Shown piece after piece: positions 55,291-64,000 of a DNA stretch of 64,000 nt. The notes under the pieces were generated by a model. That model ran no database searches, was not told the DNA's origin, and was given only the letters and a program-made list of their open reading frames with translations. Source of the stretch: 62-47 sp044463945 (GTDB lineage: Bacteria; Pseudomonadota; Alphaproteobacteria; Rhizobiales; Xanthobacteraceae); NCBI GenBank assembly GCA_044463945.1, contig JBIQLW010000012.1, forward strand, positions 27,446 through 91,445, in the 5' to 3' direction. Every line of letters begins with the position of its first letter. The stretch's first letter is position 1. Made by a program: the position numbers and the translations under genes.

Positions 55291-55330
55291 TGATGTATTA
55301 TACATCATTGTCATTGTATGGTACATCAAT
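55291..55330. promoter_or_regulatory. Two tandem operator-like palindromes upstream of the HTH gene
   Basis: Site 1 (55291-55307) is TGATGTAT-T-ATACATCA, a perfect 8-bp palindrome. Site 2 (about 55314-55330) is TTGTATGGTACATCAAT, imperfect, sharing the half-site TACATCA. Their centres (55299 and 55320) are 21 bases apart, two helical turns. They lie in an AT-rich island where the promoter of the HTH gene should be. Confidence 0.55.
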
Positions 55331-55358
55331 TATAAGATTCAAACATGGAATTCTGGCA

Positions 55359-55625
55359 TTGATCACCTCATTCCAGATGCGGGCGGCGCGGGCGCTGCTC
55401 GGCATAGATCAGAAGACGCTGGCGGAACTCGCGGGAGTTTCGCTGCCGACGATCCAGCGCATGGAGGCCAGCGACGGCAACGTGCGCGGCGTCGTCGAGT
55501 CGCTGACCAAGGTGGTCGATGCGTTGAATCGCGCGGGCGTGGACCTCATCGGTGAACATGCGCGGAGCGATGACGGCGGGCGCGGGGTGCGCCTGAAGCA
55601 ACCCGGACCGCCGCCGCGCGTCTGA
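55359..55625 (+). CDS. Small XRE-type helix-turn-helix protein
   Basis: The 88-residue predicted regulator has a helix-turn-helix of the XRE/Cro kind: MRAARALLGIDQKTLAELAG then VSLPTIQRMEASDGNVRGVV. The C-terminus VDALNRAGVDLIGEHARSDD matches a group of small HTH proteins common in rhizobia. TTG 55359 (giving M-ITSFQMRAARAL) fits related starts; ATG 55377 is the alternative. Two tandem palindromes upstream suggest autoregulation. It lies 61 bases before the SulP gene and might regulate it. Confidence 0.75.
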   Translation: MITSFQMRAARALLGIDQKTLAELAGVSLPTIQRMEASDGNVRGVVESLTKVVDALNRAGVDLIGEHARSDDGGRGVRLKQPGPPPRV

Positions 55626-55686
55626 CCATCGACATCGACCGGCCGGACGTCGCGCGCGCAGCGTGAGGCAAGGCCGGGAGCATCGC

Positions 55687-57435
55687 ATGGTCGGGACGAG
55701 GAACGGCGCGCCGCCGCGCGGCGCCAGCTTTGCGGACCTGTTCACGCCGAAACTCCTGACGGTGCTGCGCGAAGGCTACCGCCTCACCGATTTCCGCGCC
55801 GACATCACCGCCGGGCTGACGGTCGCCATCGTCGCGCTGCCGCTGTCGATGGCGATCGCCATCGCATCCGGCGTAACGCCGGATCGCGGCCTCTATACCG
55901 CGATCGTCGGCGGCTTCATCGTGTCGCTGCTCGGCGGCAGCCGCTTTCAGGTCGGCGGCCCGGCCGGCGCGTTCATCGTGCTGGTGGCGCTGACGGTGGA
56001 GCGCCACGGCGTCGACGGCGTGATGCTCGCCACCATGATGGCGGGCGTGCTGCTGATCGCCGCCGGGCTGCTGCGGATCGGCACCTACGTCAAGTTCATT
56101 CCCTATCCGGTGACGATCGGCTTCACCGCCGGCATCGCCGTCATCATCCTTGCCAGCCAGTTGCGCGACCTGTTCGGCGTAACGTTGCCGGGACACGAGC
56201 CGGGCGAACTGCTGCCCAAGCTCGCGGCGCTGTGGCGCGCGGCCGGCACCGTCAACATCTGGGCCGTGGTGCTGTCGCTGCTCGCCCTCGCGGTGATGGT
56301 GGGGTTGCGCAAGCTGCGGCCGACCTGGCCGGGCATCCTGATCGGCGTCGCGGTGGCGACGGTCGTGGCGTGGGCCTTGGCGCTGCCGGTGGAAACCATC
56401 GGCTCGCGCTTCGGCGGCATCCCGCAGACCCTGCCGTCGCCGCACCTGCCGCCGTTCTCGCTTGCGAAGATGCAGGCGGTGCTGCCGGACGCCATCGCCT
56501 TCGCGCTCTTGGCGGCGATCGAGTCGCTGTTGTCGGCGGTGGTGGCCGACGGCATGACCGGACGGCGGCACCGCTCCAACTGCGAACTGGTGGCGCAGGG
56601 CGCGGCCAATATCGCCTCGCCCCTGTTCGGCGGCATCTGCGTCACCGGCCTGATCGCCCGCACCGCCACCAACATCCGCGCCGGCGCGCGCAGCCCGGTC
56701 GCCGGCATGGCGCATTCGGCGTTCCTGTTGCTGTTCATGCTGATCGCCGCGCCGCTGGCGAGCTACATCCCGCTGGCGGCGCTGGCGGCGGTGCTGGTGA
56801 TCGTCGCCTGGAGCATGGCCGAGAAGCAGGCGTTCTGGATGCTGCTGCGCTCGTCGTGGGGCGACGCCACGGTGCTGCTGGCGACCTTCCTGCTCACCGT
56901 GTTCCGCGATCTCACCGAAGGCATTCTGGTCGGCTTCGCGCTCGGCGCGGTGCTGTTCATCCACCGCATGGCGGAAGCCACCGGCATCGAGGCCGGCGCG
57001 CCGCTCGCCCCGGACGACCGCGCCGACGATGCCAACGGCGCGCGGGTGCCTTACGATCCGGCGCTCGCGACCGATCCCGACGTGATGGTGTATCGCATCA
57101 CCGGCGCGTTCTTCTTCGGCGCGGCCTCGACGGTGGGCGCGGTGCTCGACGACATCGCCGGCCGCCACAAGGCGTTCGTGCTCGACGTCAGCGCGGTGCC
57201 GCTGATGGATTCCTCCGCCGCCAACGCCATTCACCGCCTTGCGGTTAAGGCGAAGCGGCAGGGCGTCAGGCTGTTCATCACCGGCGCGTCGCGCAGCGTC
57301 CGCCGCGTGCTCCTGACTCACGGCGTGCGGCCGCCGCTGGCGAAATACCGCGAGACCATCGCCCGCGCGCTGGCCGATATCGCGCGGCAGCGCGAGGCGT
57401 CGGTGGTGGTGCCGATGAAGCGGCTGGCGACCTGA
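55687..57435 (+). CDS. SulP family anion transporter with STAS domain
   Basis: The 582-residue membrane protein has ~11-14 membrane segments and family motifs: FRADITAGLTVAIVALPLSM, GVTPDRGLYTAIVGGFIVSL, GGSRFQVGGPAGAFIVLVAL and NIASPLFGGICVTGLIARTA. The C-terminal STAS domain begins about residue 460 (VMVYRITGAFFFGAASTVGA) and holds VPLMDSSAANAIHRL, with the Ser of anti-sigma antagonist-like sites. SulP proteins carry sulfate, bicarbonate or dicarboxylates; which is transported here is unknown. ATG 55687 is preferred. Confidence 0.92.
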   Translation: MVGTRNGAPPRGASFADLFTPKLLTVLREGYRLTDFRADITAGLTVAIVALPLSMAIAIASGVTPDRGLYTAIVGGFIVSLLGGSRFQVGGPAGAFIVLVALTVERHGVDGVMLATMMAGVLLIAAGLLRIGTYVKFIPYPVTIGFTAGIAVIILASQLRDLFGVTLPGHEPGELLPKLAALWRAAGTVNIWAVVLSLLALAVMVGLRKLRPTWPGILIGVAVATVVAWALALPVETIGSRFGGIPQTLPSPHLPPFSLAKMQAVLPDAIAFALLAAIESLLSAVVADGMTGRRHRSNCELVAQGAANIASPLFGGICVTGLIARTATNIRAGARSPVAGMAHSAFLLLFMLIAAPLASYIPLAALAAVLVIVAWSMAEKQAFWMLLRSSWGDATVLLATFLLTVFRDLTEGILVGFALGAVLFIHRMAEATGIEAGAPLAPDDRADDANGARVPYDPALATDPDVMVYRITGAFFFGAASTVGAVLDDIAGRHKAFVLDVSAVPLMDSSAANAIHRLAVKAKRQGVRLFITGASRSVRRVLLTHGVRPPLAKYRETIARALADIARQREASVVVPMKRLAT

Positions 57436-57477
57436 GGGTCTGACTGGAGTTTTTTGGAGCGAATGCTCAATACAGCG

Positions 57478-57592
57478 GCCGTCATGTCCGCGCAGGCGGG
57501 CATCCAGTATTCCGTGTGGAATCAGATTTCCCATACGCCTGCCCGGAGTACTGGATCGTCCGCCTTCGCGGACGATGACGCCTCGTTTCCGG
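57478..57592. repeat. Family A two-hairpin repeat (copy A11)
   Basis: The left hairpin is TGTCCGC-GCAG-GCGGGCA (one G:T-type pair change). The right is CGTCCGC-CTTC-GCGGACG with ATGACGCCTCGTTTCCGG. Its centre is almost identical to that of copy A5 (33661). Confidence 0.85.
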
Positions 57593-57696
57593 GTAACCTC
57601 TGAAGCGTTGGCGTGCGCCGGGCGCGGCGCGCATTGACAAGCGCCCCGCGCCGCGTGCAGGGAACGGCCGACGCCGCCACCCACGGAGACACCGCG

Positions 57697-58539
57697 ATGT
57701 CCGCGCCAAAAGCTCCCGCCGCCTGTCTGATCGGCTGGCCTGCCGCGCATTCGCGCTCGCCGCTGATCCATCACTACTGGCTGCGCCGGTTCGGCATCGA
57801 AGGCGGCTACAGCATCGAGGCGGTGCCGCCCGAGGAGTTCGCCGAGTTCGTGCTGCACCTGTCGCATCACGGCTTCGTCGGCGCCAACGTCACCATTCCG
57901 CACAAGGAGCGGGCCCTGGCGCTGACCGAGCCCGACGCGCGCGCGCGCGCCGTGGGCGCGGCCAATACGCTGTGGTACGACGGCGGCACGCTGCGCTCCA
58001 CCAACACCGACATCGAAGGCTTCATCGACAACCTCGATGTCGCGGCACCCGGCTGGGACGGGATCGACGAGGCCGTGGTGCTCGGCGCCGGCGGCTCGGC
58101 GCGCGCCGTGGTGTTCGGGCTGCTGGAGCGCGGGGTCGAGCGCGTGCATCTCGTCAATCGCACGCTGGCGCGGGGCGAGGCGCTGGCCCGGCAGTTCGGC
58201 GAGCGGGTGCGGCCATGCGGATGGGATGCGCTGGGCGACGTGCTGCCGGGCGCGGGGCTTTTGGTCAACACCACTTCGCTCGGCATGAGCGGCCAGCCGC
58301 CGCTTGCCGTCGACATCGCCGCGCTGCCGGCACGGGCGACGGTCGCCGATCTGGTCTATGTGCCGCTGGAAACGCCGCTGCTCGCGGCGGCGCGGGCGCG
58401 GGAGTTACGCACCGCCGACGGGCTCGGCATGTTGCTGCATCAGGCGGTGCGCGGGTTTGAGCTGTGGTTCGGCCGCCGCCCGGAGGTGACCGCCGAGCTT
58501 CGCCGACTGGTCGAGGCCGACCTTGCCGGCGCGCGGTAG
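57697..58539 (+). CDS. aroE: Shikimate dehydrogenase
   Basis: The 280-residue enzyme reduces 3-dehydroshikimate with NADPH in aromatic amino acid synthesis. Motifs: IGWPAAHSRSPLIHHYWLRR (shikimate Ser residues), VGANVTIPHKERALAL with the catalytic Lys, TDIEGFIDNL with the catalytic Asp, the NADP loop VVLGAGGSARAVVFGLL and LVNTTSLGM. ATG 57697 gives the family start. An AGGAGA-like site lies just before (CACGGAGAC). Confidence 0.96.
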   Translation: MSAPKAPAACLIGWPAAHSRSPLIHHYWLRRFGIEGGYSIEAVPPEEFAEFVLHLSHHGFVGANVTIPHKERALALTEPDARARAVGAANTLWYDGGTLRSTNTDIEGFIDNLDVAAPGWDGIDEAVVLGAGGSARAVVFGLLERGVERVHLVNRTLARGEALARQFGERVRPCGWDALGDVLPGAGLLVNTTSLGMSGQPPLAVDIAALPARATVADLVYVPLETPLLAAARARELRTADGLGMLLHQAVRGFELWFGRRPEVTAELRRLVEADLAGAR

Positions 58540-58579
58540 CGGGCCGCTTGAAACGGCCAGATTCAGCCCTCGCGAACGC

Positions 58580-58704
58580 CGTGTCCCGGGCGCGATGCGG
58601 CGTGTAACGGTGCGTCGCAGAACCGGGACCGTCGCAAACACTGTCGCCGGAACGGCCCCGGCTCTGCGGGGCGGCATTTCATGCCGCGCCGCGTCCGGGG
58701 CACC
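58580..58704. repeat. Family D long nested palindrome (copy D2)
   Basis: The outer arms are GTGTCCCGGGCGCG and GCGTCCGGGGCAC. The inner stem is GCAGAACCGGGACCGT against ACGGCCCCGGCTCTGC. The two arms of the inner stem differ at two positions from copy D1, leaving G:T-type pairs. It lies after aroE. Confidence 0.8.
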
Positions 58705-58779
58705 GAGCAATTTTCAATAGCGTGTTAGTGCATGATCGCGACGGGTCCGGTTCAACGCAGTTGAAGCGGACCCTCGCGG

Positions 58780-59154
58780 TCAGTCGCAGACCTGCACGCG
58801 GCGGATGCGCCAGCCGAACGGCGTCATGACCTGTTGCCGGGTCACGTAGCAGCCGCCATAGCCGTAGCCGTAGGGGTAGCTGGCGTAGCCGTAGCCGCCA
58901 TAGGGATAGCCGTAGCCATAGCCGTAAGGGTAGGTCGCCGCCGCGGCGAGACCGAGGCCCAACCCGACGCCCAGCGCGCCGGCGCCCCAGCCCCAACCGC
59001 CGCCACGATGCCATCCGCCATGATGCCATCCGCCGTGGAACCCGCCACCATGCCAGCCACCGCCATAGAAACCGCGCTGGGCCGAGGCCCCGGTCGGCAC
59101 GGCCACCGCCAACGCCGCGGCCGCGCACAATGCAACTACCGAACTACGCCGCAT
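58780..59154 (-). CDS. Secreted Gly/Tyr/His-rich protein
   Basis: The 124-residue protein has a signal peptide (VVALCAAAALAVAVPTGASAQ). A His/Gly/Trp-rich block (GGWHGGGFHGGWHHGGWHRG) is followed by a hydrophobic Gly-rich stretch (GALGVGLGLGLAAAATYPYG) and a GYGYPYGGYGYASYPYGYGY block. The end carries two cysteines (GGCYVTRQQV...VQVCD), and the closing segment TPFGWRIRRVQVCD recurs in many rhizobial proteins. AGGAG precedes ATG 59154. Role unknown; the His/Gly block could bind metal. Confidence 0.85.
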   Translation of the reverse strand: MRRSSVVALCAAAALAVAVPTGASAQRGFYGGGWHGGGFHGGWHHGGWHRGGGWGWGAGALGVGLGLGLAAAATYPYGYGYGYPYGGYGYASYPYGYGYGGCYVTRQQVMTPFGWRIRRVQVCD

Positions 59155-59270
59155 CGTCGTCTCCTGTTCTGATTGCCATTTTGCCAAACAGAAGACGCCG
59201 ATGGTGCGACATTGGTTCGCACCCGGTCACACACATTTGCGTGCGCGCGGAAGCCGTCCGGCCGGGCCGC

Positions 59271-60413
59271 TCAGCCCGCCAGGATGTGCTCGTCGATCTC
59301 GGCCACGGTGTTGACGCCGCACAGCCCCATGGTCACCAGCATCTCGTTGCGGATGATGTCGATGGCCTTGGCGACCCCGGCCTCGCCATAGGCGCCGAGG
59401 CCGTAGGTATAGGCCCGGCCGATCATGCAGGACTTGGCGCCGAGCGCCAGCGCGCGCATCACGTCCTGCCCCGAGCGGATGCCGCCGTCGAACATGATCT
59501 CGATCCGGTCGCCGACCGCGGCGACGATTTCCGGCAGCACCTCGATCGAGGAGCGCGCGCCGTCGAGCTGGCGGCCGCCGTGGTTGGACACCACCAGCGC
59601 CTGCGCGCCGGTCTTCACCGCCTCGCGGGCGTCCTCGATGTCGAGGATGCCCTTGATGATGAGCTTGCCCGGCCAGATCGAGCGGATCCAGTCGAGGTCC
59701 TTCCAGTTCAGCGTGGTGTCGAACTGGCTCGCGGTCCACTGGCCCAACTGGGTGACGTTCTCCATGCCCTTGATGTGGCCGGCGAGGTTGCCGAAGGTGC
59801 GCCGCTTGCCGCGCAGCACGCCCGCGACCCATTGCGGCTTGGTGGCGAAGTCGAACAGCTTCGACAGGCTCCATTCCGGCGGCACCGTCATGCCGTTCCT
59901 GATGTCGGCATGGCGCTGGCCGATCACCTGGAGATCGACGGTCAACACCAGCGCGCTGCATTTGGCGGCGATGGCGCGCTCGATCAGCGCCTTGATGAAG
60001 CCGCGGTCCTTCATGACGTAGAGCTGAAACCAGAACGGCTTCTCGACATTGGCGGCGACGTCCTCGATCGAGCAGATCGACATGGTGGACAGCGTGTAGG
60101 GGATGCCGGCGGCCTGCGCGGCGCGGCAGGCGTGGATTTCGCCGTCGCCGTGCTGCATTCCGGTGAGGCCGACCGGGGCGAGGATCAAGGGCAGCGCCGC
60201 GGGCTCGCCGAGGATGGTGGTCGAGGTGTCGCGCTTGGACACGTCGACCAGAATGCGCTGGCGGAACTTGATGGCTTCGAGGTCGGCGCGGTTGGCGCGC
60301 AGCGTGTCCTCGGTATAGGAGCCGCGGTCGCAGTAGTCGAAGAACGCTTTCGGCACCCGCCGCTTGTGAATCTCGCGCAAATCCTCGATGCAGGTGACGT
60401 GCTTGATCGACAT
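59271..60413 (-). CDS. FMN-dependent alpha-hydroxy-acid dehydrogenase (L-lactate dehydrogenase-like)
   Basis: The 380-residue TIM-barrel flavoenzyme oxidises an L-2-hydroxy acid. Motifs: VPKAFFDYCDRGSYTEDTLR, LPLILAPVGLTGMQHGDGEI, STMSICSIEDVAANV, FWFQLYVMKDRGF, KGILDIEDAREAV, ALVVSNHGGRQLDGA with the catalytic His and an Arg, and IEIMFDGGIRSGQDVMRALA (FMN phosphate). LldD-like; lactate is the most likely substrate but glycolate-type acids are possible. ATG 60413 is chosen over 60470. Confidence 0.92.
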   Translation of the reverse strand: MSIKHVTCIEDLREIHKRRVPKAFFDYCDRGSYTEDTLRANRADLEAIKFRQRILVDVSKRDTSTTILGEPAALPLILAPVGLTGMQHGDGEIHACRAAQAAGIPYTLSTMSICSIEDVAANVEKPFWFQLYVMKDRGFIKALIERAIAAKCSALVLTVDLQVIGQRHADIRNGMTVPPEWSLSKLFDFATKPQWVAGVLRGKRRTFGNLAGHIKGMENVTQLGQWTASQFDTTLNWKDLDWIRSIWPGKLIIKGILDIEDAREAVKTGAQALVVSNHGGRQLDGARSSIEVLPEIVAAVGDRIEIMFDGGIRSGQDVMRALALGAKSCMIGRAYTYGLGAYGEAGVAKAIDIIRNEMLVTMGLCGVNTVAEIDEHILAG

Positions 60414-60592
60414 CTTTGTCTGCCCTCGCCCTTTTTTCCGCCTCTCCATGGCGTTTTTCAGCCCTAGCACGTCCGCGCCTGCGGCAAAATTGTCTTTGTT
60501 GCGCGGGAGGCGAAGGCGGAGGGAACAGCCGTTCCCGGCCGGCGTTGGTCCCGGTAACGCAACGCCCCGGCGGGCCGGAGACGGAGAGCACC

Positions 60593-60844
60593 ATGGACAA
60601 CGACATGGCGGACGCGGATGCGCGGCAGTCCCGCGACCCCAAAGCCGACGCCAAGACCGACCCTGCGACCGAGCCCAAGACGGACACCAAGACCGACACC
60701 GATCCCGCGCGCAAGCGCGAGAAGGAGCGGCTCGACGACGCCCTGAACGAGGGCCTTGAGGAATCCTTTCCGGCCTCCGATCCGGTGAACGTGACGCAGC
60801 CGGCGCCGAGCCGGCCGGACCGGCGCATCAAGCGCAAGGGCTGA
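60593..60844 (+). CDS. Small acidic/basic protein with ESFPASDP motif
   Basis: The 83-residue protein has a Lys/Asp/Thr-rich repeat-like start (ADAKTDPATEPKTDTKTDTD) and a conserved-looking end (DDALNEGLEESFPASDPVNV, TQPAPSRPDRRIKRKG). The EGLEESFPASDPV stretch recurs in many small alphaproteobacterial proteins of unknown role. ACGGAGAGC lies 6 bases before ATG 60593. It starts 179 bases from the divergent lactate-dehydrogenase-like gene. Confidence 0.75.
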   Translation: MDNDMADADARQSRDPKADAKTDPATEPKTDTKTDTDPARKREKERLDDALNEGLEESFPASDPVNVTQPAPSRPDRRIKRKG

Positions 60845-61094
60845 CGGCGCGCGCATTTTTCCCGCCCTCGGCTCGCCGGGCCGGGCCGGGGAATCCGTCA
60901 GCGATATCAATCCGTTTACGGCCGGTCGCGGGTCCGCGTCCGGTAATGATTCATCATATTTTTTGAACGCGGGCGGGCGTTAAACACACTATACAGACCG
61001 GCGAGCTATGATCGGGGGCTTCGCGGGGGCGCCTTGGGTTGGCGCGCGCCGGGGGCGCCGCTGGCACCGTATCGTTTCGCTGGGGGATTTTTCG

Positions 61095-62444
<1,350 letters not shown>

Positions 62445-62559
62445 TACCGGGCCTTCCATTCAGGCATTGCGAGGCTTTCGGGCCGTCGCGCCGGCGCGAG
62501 GCGGCGGGGACCTGCCTGCATCGCTGCCATTATGAATTATCAGTGGTTTGACGCCCGGC

Positions 62560-62623
62560 GCTGACATATTGAAGCGGCCTGACGTCTTGAAGCTGTCATA
62601 TTGACCGCGGCCTTTGCCGTACG
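62560..62623. repeat. Three imperfect ~18-base direct repeats before the Fsr-like gene
   Basis: Units are TGACATATTGAAGCGGCC, TGACGTCTTGAAGCTGTC and ATATTGACCGCGGCC, adjoining one another. They lie just upstream of GTG 62639. They may be regulator half-sites or chance; weak evidence. Confidence 0.35.
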
Positions 62624-62638
62624 GAACTGGAACGCTTT

Positions 62639-63883
62639 GTGAACAAGCCGGCCGTTGTTACCAATCCCGCCGTGGCGGTGTCCGCCGTTGACGTGCCCCC
62701 CGCATCCGCGGTGAAGGCGGCCGGCCCGGCCTATCTGGTGCTGGGCGGCATCAGCTTCTCGCATTTCCTCAACGACACGATGCAGTCGCTGATTCCGTCG
62801 GTCTATCCGATCCTCAAGGAAAACTACGCGCTGTCGTTCGCCCAGATCGGCCTGATCACGCTGGCGTTCCAGATCACCGCGTCGCTGCTCCAGCCGGTGG
62901 TCGGCAGCGTCACCGACCGCAAGCCGCAGCCGTTCTCGCTGGCGATCGGCATGGGCTCCACCTTCTTCGGCCTGCTGATGCTGAGCGGCGCGCACAACTT
63001 CGCGATGCTGGTGCTGTCGGCGGCGATGATCGGGCTCGGCTCGGCGGTGTTCCACCCCGAGGCGTCGCGCATCGCGCGGCTGGCGTCCGGCGGCCGCTAC
63101 GGCTTCGCGCAGTCGGTGTTTCAGGTCGGCGGCAATTTCGGCTCGGCGATCGGGCCGGTGCTGGCGGCGCTGATCGTGGTGCCGTTCGGCCAGTCCAGCA
63201 TCGCGTGGTTTTCCTCGATCGCGTTTCTCGCCATGGTGGTGCTGTGGCGGATCGGGCGCTGGTACAAGCCGCGCATCGTTCCGCGCGGCAAGGCCGCGCC
63301 GGTGCGCCACGCCGGCGCGCCGTCGCCGCGGCGCACCGCGGTCGCGATCGGCATTCTCATCATGCTGGTGTTCTCGAAGTACATCTACATGTCGAGCCTC
63401 TCCAGCTATTACACGTTCTACCTGATGCACAAGTTCGCGGTGACGACGCAGAGCGCCCAGCTTCTGCTGTTCGTGTTCCTCGGCGCGGTGGCGATCGGCG
63501 TTTACTTCGGCGGCCCGCTCGGCGACCGCTTCGGCCGCCGCTACGTGATCTGGTTCTCGATCCTCGGCACGCTGCCGTTCACGCTGATCCTGCCGCACGT
63601 CAATCTCGAATGGACGGTGGTGCTGAGCTTCGTCATCGGCTTCATTCTCGCCTCCGCGATGCCGGCGATCATCGTCTATGCGCAGGAACTGATGCCGCAT
63701 CGCTTCGGCATGATCTCCGGCCTGTTCTTCGGCTTCGCCTTCGGCGCCGGCGGGTTGGGCGCGGCGGTGCTGGGCATCGTGGCCGACGCCAAGGGCATCG
63801 ATTTCGTCTACGCGGTGTGCGCCTATCTGCCGGCGATCGGGCTGCTCGCGATGTTCCTGCCGAAAATGCCGCGAGCGGCGTGA
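62639..63883 (+). CDS. MFS exporter, fosmidomycin-resistance (Fsr) family
   Basis: The 414-residue transporter has 12 predicted membrane segments. Fsr-typical pieces: YLVLGGISFSHFLNDTMQSL, IPSVYPILKENYALSFAQIG, LLQPVVGSVTDRKPQPFSLA, GLGSAVFHPEASRIARLASG, GRYGFAQSVFQVGGNFGSAI and FGGPLGDRFGRRYVIWFSIL. Fsr exports fosmidomycin in E. coli, but the natural substrate is unknown. It starts at GTG 62639; no good ribosome site is seen apart from GGAAC, so the start is tentative. Confidence 0.88.
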   Translation: MNKPAVVTNPAVAVSAVDVPPASAVKAAGPAYLVLGGISFSHFLNDTMQSLIPSVYPILKENYALSFAQIGLITLAFQITASLLQPVVGSVTDRKPQPFSLAIGMGSTFFGLLMLSGAHNFAMLVLSAAMIGLGSAVFHPEASRIARLASGGRYGFAQSVFQVGGNFGSAIGPVLAALIVVPFGQSSIAWFSSIAFLAMVVLWRIGRWYKPRIVPRGKAAPVRHAGAPSPRRTAVAIGILIMLVFSKYIYMSSLSSYYTFYLMHKFAVTTQSAQLLLFVFLGAVAIGVYFGGPLGDRFGRRYVIWFSILGTLPFTLILPHVNLEWTVVLSFVIGFILASAMPAIIVYAQELMPHRFGMISGLFFGFAFGAGGLGAAVLGIVADAKGIDFVYAVCAYLPAIGLLAMFLPKMPRAA

Positions 63884-63967
63884 CCCCTCGCGCCGCCCGC
63901 GCGAGGCGGCGGTAGGGCAGGGCGAGGTTTGCGCGCGTCATCGCCCTCGAAGGCGTCCTGAGACACT

Positions 63968-64000
63968 GACCGGAAACGAGACGTCATCGTCCGCGAAGGC
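63968..64000. repeat. Family A repeat, left end only (copy A12, cut by the window edge)
   Basis: GACCGGAAACGAGACGTCAT then CGTCCGCGAAGGC matches the left end of family A copies. The rest lies beyond the window. Confidence 0.7.

Larger units (their letters stand above)
55053..55358. other. Intergenic region before the small HTH gene
   Basis: The 306 bases hold a truncated family A copy (A10, 55101-55204), then non-repetitive sequence, then a strikingly AT-rich stretch (55280-55360) with two operator-like palindromes. No further gene. Confidence 0.5.

Noticed and set aside
55546..58149. 867-residue minus-strand frame opposite sulP and aroE
   Set aside because: It is antisense to two clear genes and rich in Arg/His/Gln repeats typical of shadow frames.
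60963..60995. TTGAAC and TATACA as a promoter for glmM
   Set aside because: The gap between them is about 21 bases, too long for a normal sigma-70 type promoter, so it is not called.

Overview
The window is a 64 kb stretch of GC-rich chromosome from an alphaproteobacterium. Gene content and order (petP/petR-like MarR-OmpR-kinase cluster beside ilvE, lgt-midA-pgeF, rplY-pth-ychF, DUF992 and DUF4282 proteins, Omp25/31-type porin-like protein) and the style of intergenic palindromes point to the Bradyrhizobium/Rhodopseudomonas/Nitrobacter group. The genus cannot be fixed from the sequence alone. No rRNA, tRNA, CRISPR array, integrase or intact insertion sequence was seen.

Layout. 0-4.3 kb: the end of a TRAP-transporter binding protein, mepA, and the molybdate transporter modABC. 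4.2-8.7 kb: a K+/H+ antiporter, sfsA, map and radC. 8.8-13.5 kb: a yhaN/yhaO-like ATPase-nuclease pair. 13.6-20.2 kb: rlmJ, a beta-barrel protein, uvrC, pgsA, moaD, moaE and prmB. 20.6-26.3 kb: a MATE exporter, ilvE, and a MarR/OmpR/histidine-kinase cluster. 26.5-33.1 kb, all on the minus strand: proC, a YbjN protein, prs, a lipoprotein, pgeF, midA and lgt. 33.3-38.3 kb: ubiK, rplY, pth, ychF, a DUF4282 protein and two MaoC-like proteins. 38.3-41.3 kb is an accessory-looking patch with a BglII-family endonuclease facing away from an MT-A70 methyltransferase. 41.3-49.7 kb: uvrB, small proteins, an aldo/keto reductase, a GST, a PAP2 protein and an aminotransferase. 50.0-55.6 kb: twin DUF992 proteins, a methyltransferase/TetR pair, an EF-G-like GTPase and a small HTH protein. 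55.7-64 kb: SulP, aroE, a Gly/Tyr-rich secreted protein, an alpha-hydroxy-acid oxidase, a small acidic protein, glmM and an Fsr-like exporter; the sequence ends inside a repeat.

How the genes fit together. Most are housekeeping. modABC supplies molybdate and moaD/moaE make molybdopterin. uvrB, uvrC, radC and the yhaN/yhaO pair are DNA-repair or nuclease genes. lgt, pgsA and the PAP2 protein act on lipids, and glmM and mepA on the cell wall. rplY, pth, ychF, prmB, rlmJ, map and the EF-G-like protein serve translation.

The most distinctive material is non-genic. At least a dozen copies of a two-hairpin intergenic repeat (family A) have stems that differ in sequence between copies but remain paired. 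Two copies of a second long palindrome (family D) are present, along with shorter families B and C. One GC-rich palindromic element sits in frame inside uvrB, and a family A copy supplies the 3' end of a small Cys-rich gene. Three clear operator-like palindromes lie in front of probable regulator-controlled genes: the restriction-modification pair, the methyltransferase/tetR pair and the small HTH gene.
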